From: Sisyra terminalis
Lineage: Eukaryota > Arthropoda > Insecta > Neuroptera > Sisyridae
Assembly: GCA_958496175.1 (NCBI GenBank)
Contig: OY292275.1
Span: 28,125,001-28,189,000, forward strand
Length of the DNA stretch: 64,000 bases
Direction: 5' to 3'
This document shows, in pieces, positions 11,159-22,724 of this stretch (within the stretch, counting starts at the first letter, position 1; each line of letters starts with the position of its first letter). Position numbers and translations under genes: made by a program. A model generated the notes under the pieces. That model worked only from the letters and a program-made list of their open reading frames with translations. It was not told the DNA's origin and ran no database searches.

Positions 11159-14100
11159 ATGGCACAAATAATCCAATGGAACTGTAATGGATATTATCAA
11201 CATCTCGAAGAACTAAAACAGCTAACGGTCAAATACAACCCGATAGCGATCTGTATACAGGAGTCGCATCTTCTGCCAAAACAACACCAAACCCTAAAAG
11301 GATACACAACCTATAGAAGAGATTTCACAGAGGGGCTCGTAGCCTGCGGAGGAATATTGACCATGATTAACGAGAAATATGTAACCAAAGAAGTTCTTAT
11401 CAACACAAATACCCAAGCTAATGCAGTAACTATCAACTACTCCCCAAATCATAAACTGACATTATGCAACCTATATTTTCCCAAAAGTGTCCAAGATATA
11501 AATGAAATTCAAAACATCATAACCCAACTTCCAAAACCATTTATTATCGTTGGAGATTTCAATGCCCACAACCTTATATGGGGCTCAGACAGGACTAATA
11601 AGGGAGGAAAAATTATTGAATTGGTTCTTAACAGAAATAGTGAGTTGGTTTTATTAAACGACAAAAGTCCAACACACTTAACCTTGGCGAGTGGAAAGTT
11701 TTCCGCAATTGATCTTACTCTCTGCAGCACAGATATAGCACCAACATTAAATTGGAACACGCACAATGACCTATGTGCCAGTGACCACTATCCAATAATC
11801 ATCCAAACCTCATGGACGGAAACCCAGATTACTCAAAGAAACCCTAATTGGCAAACAAAAAGAGCAGACTGGGAAAAATTTAAAGCTCTTACGAACATGT
11901 CAAATAATGTTATCAAAAAGAACATCAATGATACTATAAAAACCTTTACAAGTATAGTCATCGAAGCAGCCAACCAATCAATACCTCGCTCCTCTAATAC
12001 CCTAAAAAAGAATCCAGTTCCTTGGTGGTCAAAAGAAATCAAAGAATCCATCCAAAATCGGAAAAAAGCTCTACGGAAATATCAAAAAAACCAAACTTTG
12101 GAAAATTTCATAGAATTCAATAAATTAAGAGCCAAGGCTCGAAATCTAATAAGATCAAAAAAAAAGGAATGCTGGGAAAAGCTACTGCTTTCTATCAACG
12201 CTACAACCTCCACAACATTAATTTGGGACAAAGTGAATAGATTAATACAAAACCCAACATACAGTCAGCCAATACGGTTACAAACCGATCAAATCACCTT
12301 AACAGATCCGGTGGAAATCGCCAACTCTATCGCTGAATACTTCTCCGAAACATCCAGTTCCAATAATTACAGCGATGTTTTTAAACAACATATAAGACAA
12401 AACAAAAAAACGATATACAACCTAGAAAGCGACAACACAGAGCCATACAACCTAAATATTACCATGGAAGAATTAAAAACAGCGATAATAAAAGCAAACT
12501 CAACGTCTCCAGGCCCTGACAACATACACCCAGCTATGCTTAAAAATCTCAGTCAATCAGCTTTGACTATACTTCTTAAAATAATACAGCAAATTTGGAA
12601 AAAGAATGAATTTCCATCCTGCTGGCACAAAGCCATAACCATCCCAATCCCTAAGCCCTGCAAAAACAAATTTTCGCGGGAAAACTACCGACCAATATCC
12701 CTTACCAATACTATTTGCAAAACAATGGAAAGAATTATCAACAAGAGACTACATTTTATTATCGAAGAAAATAAAATACTACATGACTGCCAAAATGGCT
12801 TCAGACCTGAGCGATCCACTATCAACCATTTAATCAATTTGGAGAACGAAATCTGCAAAGCATTTCATCAGGGAGAGCAGGTGTATTGTATCTTTTTTGA
12901 TATAAAAAAGGCCTTCGATACGATATGGAGACCAAAGATCATAGAAAGTCTATACAAAAACAATATCAGAGGCAACCTGGCCAACTTTATAAAAAATTTT
13001 ATACAAAAAAGATATTTTAGGGTTAGAATAGGTAACAAACTTTCCGAGGAAAAAGAAAACCAAAATGGAGTTCCACAAGGATCAGTCCTCAGCCCAACAC
13101 TGTTTCTTCTGGCAATAAACGATGTTGTCAAAGAAATACCACTGCCTATAAAACCCTATTTGTTTGCCGATGACTTAGCGATATCATTAAGGACTGGAAA
13201 TAGATATTTTGCAAAAAAAAATTTAAAAATGCTTCTCAGAAAACTAGAATCGTGGTCGAACCAAAATGGTCTTCAATTCTCACCAGAAAAAACAAACTTT
13301 ATAATTTTTAACCGAAGCAAGAAAGCCCAACATCCTCTAAATTTAACGTTCTATGGAAAACCACTTCAACAAAAAAAAAAAACTGTCCCTTCCTCGGACT
13401 GGAATTTGATAAACACCTAAGTTGGCTACCACATATAAAAAAGCTGAAAGCGAAATGTATGAGGAAAATAAACATACTAAAAATATTAAACTCAAACAAC
13501 AATGGAGTCGACAGAAATCACCTCATAGGGCTATATCGCACACTGATAAGACCAATTCTTGACTACGGTAGTGTAGTATATTCATCCGCCAAACCCAACA
13601 CCTTAAAACTGTTAGACCCAGTGCATAACCTAGGAGTCAGGCTAGCTTTGGGAGCATTCCACACATGTCCCACAAGCAGTTTGTTAGTCGATGCAAATGA
13701 ACCCAACCTCAATTTACGAAGAAAATACCTCTCTATAAAATACGCCATCAAAACAAAGCTTAAGCCTCAATCAGATCAATGTAAAAATATTCTGAGATCA
13801 AGCTTATATAAATTCATATATAAAAAGGGAAACCTTCCACTCCCATTTTCCCTACGACTGAAGTTAATTAAAAAACATCATAAAATACACCTACCATCAA
13901 TCTATATCCAGGAAGAACCATCAATACCCCCGTGGGAGTTCTCAAAACCAAGAACTCTAAATGTACTAGAAAACATGGGCAAAGACAACACACCCATCCA
14001 ACTACTTACCCAAACATACAAAGAAATAGAAAACAAATACAAAAATTCTCACAAAATCATCTTCACCGATGGTTCGAAAACAAAAAATAACGCGGGCTGC

Positions 14101-14823
14101 GCCTTTGTAACTGATCAGGAAGAACGGGGGATTAGACTGCCCAGTTGCAGTTCATCTTATACAACCGAACTAAGAGCAATATATGAAGCACTAAAGTATA
14201 TCTCAGATCGACCGGGGGATAATTTTGTCATTTGTACCGACTTCCTTAGCGCTATAAATTCGCTGAGGGGTGAGGGTTCGAGAGACTTGGTGGGAGACAT
14301 GAGATCCAGAATATGGCGTCTGGGTTCAAGAGTAACACTTATGTGGGTCCCGGGGCACATTGGCATAGAAGGGAATGAAAGGGTCGACGTCCTTGCTAGG
14401 GAAGCCGCCATAAATGGTTTGAGAGACCACAGGGCCTCATCAAGTGACTTGCTGGCGGAAGTAAAAACCAATCTTCAACAGAGTTGGCAAAGCGAGTGGG
14501 GAGTCTCCTTCGACTTTCTGAGATCGTTTAAGCCTCTAGTTGGGAGCTTGACCACTTTTGGTGATCTCGGCAGACGGGGAGAGGTGGTCCTTACTCGCTT
14601 AAGAACGGGTCACACCAAGCTGACACACAGCTACCTACTAACGGGAACATCGAGGCCTCTATGTTCATCCTGTGGCGAAGCACTAACCGCCGCACGACTT
14701 CTAACGGGATGTGGATTGGCCCAACACTATTCGATGCCTCCCGTGAATCTGAACCCGGAGAGCACGGGTTTGCAGGAGTGTTGGCGGGCCATAAGGAGAG
14801 CAGCGTTCTACTCCCACATATAG
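11159..14823 (+). pseudogene. Retrotransposon ORF2: endonuclease-RT-RNase H, one frameshift
   Basis: Polyprotein for target-primed reverse transcription. Open frame A is 11159-13420. The APE-type endonuclease covers residues 1-220, with N8, E35, GDFNAHN (D133, N135), D185 and the SDH pair at 209-210 all present. The RT covers about 430-740: SPGPDNIHPAML, YRPISLTNTICKTMERI, QNGFRPERST, FFDIKKAFDTIW, NGVPQGSVLSP, catalytic FADD at 669-672. The frame breaks in an A12 run (13371-13382). The protein continues in the +2 frame (from about 13384, open to 14823), beginning CPFLGLEFDKHLSW, then a C-terminal RNase H with D204, E237, D261 and D310 counted from the ATG at 13459 (IIFTDGSKTKNNAG, TTELRA, WVPGHIGIEGNE). 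The C-terminal zinc-like CSSCGEALTAARLLTGC has arginine where the family usually has histidine. Loss of one A, or gain of two, in the run explains the break; a sequencing error in the homopolymer is equally possible. Confidence 0.85.
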
Positions 14824-15023
14824 GCCTGGACTGACTTACATCATATATTACTACATCATCAAATTATACTATATTGTACTGTGTTATTTATATTGATATA
14901 TCAACTATATTGTACTAGGACTGTATTGTGTACCATGTGAAATATGGACTGAGCTAAAATTTAGCAAGTCGCGACATAGCCTTAGCAGCTAGAGCGACCA
15001 TAAATAAATAAAAAAAAAAAAAA
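14824..15023 (+). other. 3' UTR and A-rich tail of the I-like element
   Basis: A short trailer with repeated ATTGTACT/TATATTGTACTAGG phrases, then TAGCAGCTAGAGCGACCATA, AAATAAATA and about 14 As. This is the usual 3' end form of I/Jockey-type elements. Confidence 0.7.
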
Positions 15024-15031
15024 AGTATAGA
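15021..15031 (+). repeat. Probable target-site duplication, right copy
   Basis: AAAAGTATAGA, matching 9658-9668. Here the leading As merge with the poly(A) tail. Confidence 0.6.
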
Positions 15032-16072
15032 AACAGGGGCACCCATAGCAGTTTTACCGTTTCAAATCAATCGTGGGTTTCAACGAAATATTGATTTTGT
15101 ATTTTTGCTATGTATATTTGAAGTGGAAGAATTTCTAGGCTGCTTAGTTTGTTCAACTGTGGAAAATCCTCAACCTTCAACTTAGACCAGGTTTTATTAA
15201 TTTGTTTTTGGATAATATGATTTTTCATGACCTAGTTTTATGTCAGCTTCGGTATGCTCAGAATTTGTCATCTTTGTACCGATAATTTTGGGACTAAGCA
15301 CGTTTCTTCATTTTTTTTAGAATATATGAGAATTGAAAAAAAGTTACAGAATTAGAAAAAAGGTGCTAATTGTGTACCTTCTATTATTTTTTTGTTCTTG
15401 GCTTAATCACAGTAGAAGCACGGTCTTCTGGAACTGGCGATCTCATTTGAACAAAAATCTCTCAAACTTTGTGTGGAAAGCTGAGCAATTTTTAGAATAA
15501 GATCAATTGATCTTATTTTGAGTAATATTTCTTGCATTCGCGTACTTAAAAATTATAAGTTTTTTTTTAAATTATGAAGCTTATTTTTTATTAACCTTCA
15601 CTAACGGCTTAACAATTTTTGTGAAGTTATGTACCTGAGATTGGCTTCTGTGTAGTTTTTTTTTTCTTTCTTTCATCTCAATTTTCGTAATAGAGTTTAA
15701 GATTTCGAGCACTCATTTCCATTGTCGAGAGTTATCCTTTGTCATTTAAATGTTAACTTTTATGGATTAAACGAAATTACTAATAAAATTAATTGATTTT
15801 GTGAAAAACGTGTTGGTGTTTCATTCACAACGGAACATTATGAGTATAAAGGAAGCATGTCAAGAGAAGTTGACGTAGAACGCCAAACTATTTTGTATGT
15901 ATTAAACGTTGTAATCCGAAGTATGATAACTATTCATCATCAAGAACGAGACACGTAATAAAATATCCGTAATATAACGTTTAATTATTTTACTATACCT
16001 ACATGAAATTTTACACAAGTGTATTCAAGAGTATAGAAAGCAATAGTATTGTTACAGAAAGGGAAGAAGTCT
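15032..16072. other. AT-rich non-coding stretch
   Basis: No gene or clear repeat seen between the retroelement and the heat-shock-type promoter. Confidence 0.5.
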
Positions 16073-16260
16073 GTTTCTCTCTTTGTGCCATGCCGGCACG
16101 CGATTTGCTGAGTGACTTCTTTCTCTCTCCCACCAATGGGAATGCACATATGGATTGTTCTAGAAATGTCTAGTGAAGTCTAGGGAAAGCTAGAACATTC
16201 TGGAATGTTGAGTTGCGGGTATATAAGGCACTCAGCTCAAGCCAAAAAGGCAGTTCTGTA
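16073..16260 (+). promoter_or_regulatory. Heat-shock-type promoter (GAGA, CCAAT, HSEs, TATA, start site)
   Basis: Elements in order: TTTCTCTCTTTG (16073-16084) and TTCTTTCTCTCTCCC (16117-16131), both GAGA-factor-like tracts; CCAAT (16133-16137); TTCTAGAA (16158-16165), a two-unit heat-shock element; degenerate GAA/TTC units at 16168-16190; GAACATTCTGGAATGTTG (16193-16210), at least three perfect alternating GAA/TTC units; TATATAAG (16220-16227); CAGTTC (16251), placed about 31 nt after the first base of the TATA box, as expected for a start site. This combination is known from insect hsp70 promoters, where heat-shock factor trimers bind the GAA/TTC units. Stringency and order make chance very unlikely, but no hsp coding region follows. 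Confidence 0.8.
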
Positions 16261-16550
16261 CGGAAATTCAAATTTGAATTTCCGTTACAACAAAGCGATT
16301 TTTATTGTTATTTCGATTTAAAAGTGATTATTGTCATTTAAGTGATTGTTTTGACAAGTGTAATTGTGTAATAAAAAGTGTATACAAGGGTAATAAAAAA
16401 AGTGATTGTTAAGTGTGAAAGTGATAATTTATTTCCAAAAAAAAATAATAAAAAAACAAATAACGCCATCTCAATACAGTTTTGAGACGTCACCTTATAG
16501 TGTAAGGTGAAATAGACTTGTAAATGTACTTTAAATAAAATTTTTGATTT
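16251..16550 (+). ncRNA. Putative leader or short non-coding transcript after the heat-shock promoter
   Basis: From the predicted start at 16251 the sequence is A/T-rich with repeated AAGTGATT/AAGTGTAA phrases, which look like the long A-rich leaders of insect hsp70 mRNAs. It has no ATG-led frame of useful length. A hairpin CACCTTA...TAAGGTG lies at about 16490-16509, and AATAAA follows at 16533-16538, so a transcript of about 300 nt could end here. Alternatives are a solo LTR with a heat-inducible promoter, an orphan hsp promoter and leader left by deletion, or the 5' exon of a long transcript. I could not find convincing LTR ends. Confidence 0.35.
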
Positions 16551-16559
16551 AATTAATTG

Positions 16560-19500
16560 AAATAATTGTAAAACTCTGAATATGTCAATTTTTTTGAAGT
16601 TGAATAGAAAAAAGTATTAATGTCAAAATGGTTCTATTGTAAAGCTTACAAGAGAAATAGTACAAATATAAAACTATGCAAGCGTATACTAGATACTTAT
16701 GCGGTGAATACTTTATTGAATTTACTATGTACCATTGTACTTTTGTGAAATTGGAATGTGTCTCGTTACATTTTTCAACGCCTCACTGAAGCTTATAAGA
16801 TTAATTTTTAAAATTGTTTATTTATTTTCAAAATACAAAGTATAATGTATAGAAAACGAATTTCTGCATCATGCAATACATATATTGAATTGTTGATTTA
16901 TAACTATTTGGAAAAATAGTTAAATGATTTAAAAATTAATTTAAATAATATATTTTGTAATACCCGACGGTATTACAAAAAATATGATTAGTGAGATAAG
17001 TAAAAGAACTAAAAAAATCATTTTTCATGAAAAACTTCATAAATTACTATAAAAGTTAAACGAAAGTTCCCAATTCTATTCTTTAAGTCAAATTTATTAT
17101 TCTTTTTACGGTTCAGTCCTCTTGAGGAATTCTAAAAATATTGTCATTTTATTCTTGAGGATAAATCATTTCCCCAATACTTTCAGAACATCATATGTTT
17201 TCCTTCTCATTCGATTGTTAGTATCCTGTCAATTCCACGACTCTCTGTCGTGTATGCATAACTGATTTTTATTTTTTACATTTAATGCAGCTTTTACATT
17301 TTTTTTAAGTTTTAAATATAAATAAATGTGCTCTAATTTATTAGCTATTTCATATATTTTTTTAAATATTTTTGATTAACTTATTGTAAATTTTTGGAAA
17401 AATCAGGACCCAAATGATATAAATATCACTAAGCAATATTTTCTTTTTTTTTTTTGGAAAATTCCAAAAGTTATTTGATTTTTAAAAAATTTTCGTTTGA
17501 AAGATCAAAAAATCCAATTCCTATATATCTAGATATCAAAAATTGGTTCTAATTTTAATTTACTGTCAAAAATTAACCAGAGGAAGAAAGATACTCTTTT
17601 AGATATTGAATTTGTAATAAATAAACATGCGGAGATTTACTTGATACCAAGTAATTTTTAGATAGAGCTATAAAAATTTTATTTTTTAAATAAAAATCAT
17701 CAACATTTTCAAAATGAGTTAATGGATTATTAAAATTCAAGAAATCAAGGATTTTTTTTAATTTTTCTTTAAGAAATATATTAAAAAAAGTTCAATTTCT
17801 AGTGATAGTACAAAGTGATAGAGTACATTTCTAGTGATAGAGTACAAAAGATGAAGAATTGAAATATTAGAATAGTTCGAATTTATAAAAACTTTGTGAT
17901 ATATTTTAAAAAGTAACAATAAATGCCTTGACTTGTTAATGACTTATTTTTAAAATTACTGTTAACATCTAGGTAAAATTAATTTTATTAATTTACATCT
18001 TCATCTGTTGTTTTGTCATCATTGTAGTTATTTATAACTTGCGAGGGTGCGCGCAACAGTAAATACCAGTGTATAGTATAATAATACCTGACGTTCGTCT
18101 CCCGCTTGTTGCTTGTGAAACATATATCTACAAATTATTCGTAAATACGTCCCTTTCTAAGCACGTATCTTTCTCTTTGGATCTAGTATTGCAAACAGAT
18201 ATGAATATTGGTAACATATAGTGCAGAACTTGACCTTATTCGCCGTTCATTTATGATTGAAAATTCTTCAACTAATAAAGAAAAATAAGACATTTCTCGA
18301 ATTTTCTTAGAAATTTACTATCGGGTTCTGATTTTTGAAAGTTGTTGATTGATAATTTGATGAAATTTGTACTTCAAATCTGCAAAAGTTTGTAACTTTT
18401 TATGTTTTTTTTTTTTACAAAAAGGAAAATTAAATTTAATTACCATGCTTTTCAAGATGCCGGTTTTGCTAAATATTAATGTAACTCTATTTTCCTTTAC
18501 GAATATATCAAAGCATAATGTCTAAAATTAAGTTTCTCACGTTGATCAGTGGTAATGTTTTTTTCTGCTGGTACTACTATTGAAAAATGGAAAAATTATA
18601 AAAAATTTGCATCTATTATTTATTATATTTAAGTTATTCAACCAAACGTTATAAAATGCATAATATGGTAGTTATAGTTATCAGTTTCAAAAATCCATTT
18701 TGTTTTTTTACAACTCATGAAGAAATTCGTGAGCTGATCGAATGCAAAATGATACTTTCTACGTCAATATCCGGCCAAACTATGGCATTTATGAAAAATA
18801 GTTTCGGGACTTTATTTTAAGAAACTTTCGTAGCTTCCATTTAAATAATAACTATTTTGTTTGTGTCAATCACGATTTGAAAACGAACAATCACGATTTT
18901 ACTAAAAAAAAAACAGTTTTTAAAAAATAAAAAAAGGAGGAGGTGGTACTTCAAAATAACGCTTATTTTAGTGGAAATCATGTTTGGGTCCTTACCTATC
19001 AATATAGACACAAAATAATTATAATAATAATTACTTATAATAATGTTTCTTTAAAGTTTGAGGTTCAATAAACTTACAGTTAACTTTAATTTTTCCAATA
19101 TTTGTGTTATATTTTAATGTATAATATTAAATATTTGAAAACACAACTAAAAGCTTTCATGTATGTGAGAGTTTGTGAAAATAAATAATTAATGAGAGTG
19201 TTTTAAATACATTCTAGATGTTGATATGAAAGTTAAGCTGGTTTTACAACTAAATTGTATGAGTTCATTATAAAATCATGATAACTTAAATTTCAATAAC
19301 AAACATTTTGAAAGCTCAAAACTCTAAATTCATCCTTGAAATTCCAAATAAATTTGTAGAGATTGATTTAAGTGTTAAAATTTTACAGCCATTGTTTGCA
19401 TTTATGGTACTTCATTTTTCTTTTTAATTAATTAAATTTACCCGGATCAGCTAGTTCTAGCTATACACAGGTGCGTTTCATAACTGGTACTTTGTACATG

Positions 19501-20250
19501 CCTAATTTAGTTCTTGGTTATTACTATATTTGAATATAATATTGAATTTTAGAGCGTGTAAGAACAAAAAATTATAACAGTAAAATTTATATTTAGAAGT
19601 AGTAATTGTTAATTGAATCTTTATTAAAATTATTGAAAATTTTCATGGTTATTTTGTTTGTCCTCTGGCTCTTCAATTAATGATATTGTCCTTAAAAATT
19701 TGAAAAGTATAGGTTATAGTTTAATTAAGTTTAAAATAGTATGTTTCTTTTTTTTAATATTTTGATTACTTTTTTTGATTTCTAAAACTTGAAACTTGGT
19801 CTTTTGGTGGAAACAAAGACGAGATTTAAACAAACTTCGGTAAAAATTTTGCTTATTTAATTTCAAATACAAAATGGCTAAAGTTTCAACCTTGATTTTT
19901 GCGTAATGGAATTAATCTCTGCTTGAAAAAAGACAAACAGTATTCATTAATGTTCCAACGTTACATTATAATAAGTTTTATCAATGATTTTCACGTAACG
20001 ATTTGACTGGCAGTCGCGTAGGGCAATGTTTTATTTATAACTCGTAGCTTTTCAAGCTCAAAATTCACGTTTTTGTTTCATGTGAGAAGTTTATTTAAAG
20101 CGTCAGATATACACAAAATATGTGTAAACCTTCAGATTTTTGTTGTTAATGGTGAAAACATGATCTTAGATTCAAGATGAATAAATACAGGATTCCTCAT
20201 CATTTGAATAACGATAACAGGTAGACTGAAGGGAACGATAGAGGATAAAA
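16560..20250. other. AT-rich non-coding stretch
   Basis: No gene recognised. A small tandem motif (TTTCTAGTGATAGAGTAC and variants) lies at 17794-17847. A slightly GC-richer patch at about 18035-18190 (GCGAGGGTGCGCGCAACAGT) has no open frame that I trust. Confidence 0.5.
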
Positions 20251-20258
20251 AGGGAGTT

Positions 20259-20425
20259 ATGGGGGCTTTTGGAAACGGTTTGTGCCGAATTCGGACGATT
20301 GATAACGACCTAGTCCGGAACACACGCAGTCCGGGCGCAGCTCCCGTAGTGGTGCTCCGTGAACAGCGTCGCAAGCTCCTCGACCCGCTCAACAAAGTCA
20401 GCTCCACAGGTCGGTGTCGCAACAG
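20259..20425 (+). CDS. Candidate first coding exon, unidentified protein
   Basis: From ATG at 20259 the frame is open for 55 codons and two bases, and then meets a donor, CAACAG|GTAGGAA (GT at 20426). The product starts MGAFGNGLCRIRTIDNDLVR and ends KVSSTGRCRN; it is basic, with an EQRRKLL segment. If unspliced it would stop after one more codon at TAG (20427-20429). The region is about 57% GC in DNA that is otherwise near 25-30%, the strongest coding-like composition in the window outside the retroelements. The minus strand is also open here (20437-20132), but its product is serine/arginine-rich with an AT-biased tail and looks like a shadow. No family is recognised and no partner exon was found downstream, so it could also be a non-coding GC island. 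Confidence 0.4.
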
Positions 20426-20429
20426 GTAG

Positions 20430-22724
20430 GAATTCAATCATTTATTTTATCATTATATTTAATATACTTTCATTATACTGGTTATTATTTCCAATTTCTT
20501 CAAAAAAAAAAAATCGCTATTGTTATACAAGGACATGAATAGACTACCTTGAAAATAATTTTTAAATTTGACAAGTGATTCTTATCACAAAACTATGATG
20601 CTATCTTATAACTATTTATTCAAATGCTAACAGTATAATCTTTCAGCTACCGATACAAATTTTAATAATAGTATTTTTTTTTTGAAATGTTTCACAATTT
20701 CTGAATTTATAATTCATAAGCCATCTAAATTTATTTTCATCCTTTATCAATAACTATTTAATGAAATTGTTTAACATGAATAACCATTGGAAAAATTACA
20801 TTTGTTTTTTCAAAAAACTCATAAATTTTTAATGAAAATATCTAAAAAAACTACGTTCCAATTCACACCAATTTAAATATACGAAATTTCTGTTGTTTCA
20901 AACATTAAGCTGTATTTTCTCTATAAAACTTCTTTTAAATATTTCAATCGTTTATTTTGCTGGCTCGAATTTCATAAGATCATAAAATTATCATAAAAAT
21001 TAAGTTTGTTGCGATTGCTTTTCTGATACCTGCTCGATTTTAATAGGTCAAGGTCCGATTATTTTATAACCGTATGCACCCTCCGATGCGACCTATAAAG
21101 CTCATCTACCTTTATAATATTACCTAAATATGTTTGGACTGTTTGATAGGAAAACGTTTAAATTGTAAATGATGTAAAAATTATAAAGCGTTTCAAAAGG
21201 TCAGATGCCTTTATTGAAAGTAAACAATGAAATTGAGTTAGATAGTTAAGTATATAAATTATTTTCTAAGTGACATTTTATTTGCATCTATCATATTTTA
21301 AAATATTTCTATTAACGATAGGTTGTTTGTCTTTTTTGGATAAACACTTTATTTTTTTTTGTGTATATAGGTAATTACAAAAGGTTTTTTTTAGTCGATT
21401 TGGATTCTTAAAATTTATAAAAATTTGAGCTGTAATTTGAAACGACTAAAAGATTTTTTCAATTTTTTATGGTTTAAATGGACGTAACTTCCGCATCAAT
21501 TTATATTCAAAACAGTAATAAAACAAGGTTTTTTAATTTTGATATAGTTAAAGTATGTTATTTTCTGTTTTCTTTTCAAATTGTTGGTAAAAATGTGCTA
21601 CATTATTATCTTTATTCTTTTGTTCGCTATAAAATAGCATCAAATTGGAAAAACGGATATTTCTATAACTAAACTAAGAAGATCTACATCTATAATATTT
21701 ATTAACAAGGATTTCTAAAAGTTTTTTATACTAAAGTAATATTTTTCTATGATTTACTATTTAACAGTGATTTTTTTCAATTTCAAACGATTATTTGAGA
21801 TGTATAAATTACGTCTTTTATCTTATTTCAAGCAACTAAGTTGAAAATGTATTTTCCGTTCTTTTATAATTTTTCTTAGCATGAGCTTTTAAAGCTAATA
21901 AATTAAATTACTTTCATTTTAAAATAATAAATATAAAATTGTTATATTCGTAGCTTCGATAATAAATAATTGTTTACGTTTTTAATAAAATTTTTAATAA
22001 TAATATTGCTTTTATCTAGTGCTAGTTTTAAAAGCATACAAAAATTAATTATTTGTTAAACTTTTAAAATAAAATATTTTTATAACTAATTTAATAATAT
22101 TTTTCTTCAAGATAATATAACTAAATTATTGAAATGAATTAAATAGATACTAAATAAAAATTTGTAAATTTTTTTAAAATTACAACTTTTGAAAGTAAAT
22201 TTTAAATAGTTTGAATAAAATTAGATCCTCTTTTGATGAAAAACCAACGTCCACAAAACCAAAAATTTAAAACCTCGAACGGAATGAAAATTGCTTTGCC
22301 ATTAATTCATTTAGTTGAGATTTTAATATTGCTTATAAATATTATTAATACCTATGCAAATTGGACTTATTATCAATATTATCAATACTTAGAAGTACTG
22401 AACAAATTTATGCTTAGAACTATTGATTCCGGATTTAACATGCTTTTTCAATGAAAATTTCACAAAAGGTTTCCTAAAATAAGAGGAAAAATATTTTGGA
22501 AAAATATTACTCAGTGGTTTTCTTAATATGCGGTGAATCGTTAATGATAGGGCACTTAAGATTCCACGTAAATAAGGAAATAAAAAAATCTCAAATCTAT
22601 CTTTCCGCATCTCATTTGGGTATAAGTTTTCTATTTCTATTTGTTTAAAAAATGAATATTGCAATTCATTGAGTGAAATCTTAATACTTACCCAGTAAGT
22701 AGTAAGCACAGTACAGAGTAAAAA
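20430..22724. other. AT-rich non-coding stretch
   Basis: If 20259-20425 is an exon this would be its intron. A short GC-richer piece at 21045-21120 (GTATGCACCCTCCGATGCGA) has no supported function. A 136-codon minus-strand open frame at 22799-22389 runs across the left end of the Tigger-like element and is not supported. Confidence 0.5.

Larger units (their letters stand above)
9669..15023 (+). mobile_element. Nearly complete I-like non-LTR retrotransposon
   Basis: A 5.36-kb unit. It has a 5' UTR of 193 nt starting CATTCAAAATCTGACTGCGG, ORF1 (9862-11118), a 40-nt gap, ORF2 with endonuclease, reverse transcriptase and RNase H (11159-14823, one frameshift), a 3' UTR of about 190 nt and a tail AAATAAATA plus A-run. 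It is flanked by a likely 11-bp target duplication. Endonuclease plus RT plus C-terminal RNase H is the layout of the I/Ingi group; the Jockey clade lacks RNase H. ORF1 has no CCHC knuckles, which is less usual for I itself, so a related clade is possible. Codon use is much less AT-biased than the surrounding DNA, and only one inactivating change is evident, so the insertion is fairly young. Confidence 0.85.

Noticed and set aside
16050..16610. Reading the heat-shock promoter region as a solo LTR
   Set aside because: A TG start (16050) and an AGTAT repeat can be picked out, but no TG...CA pair with a convincing duplication was found, so the LTR call was not made.
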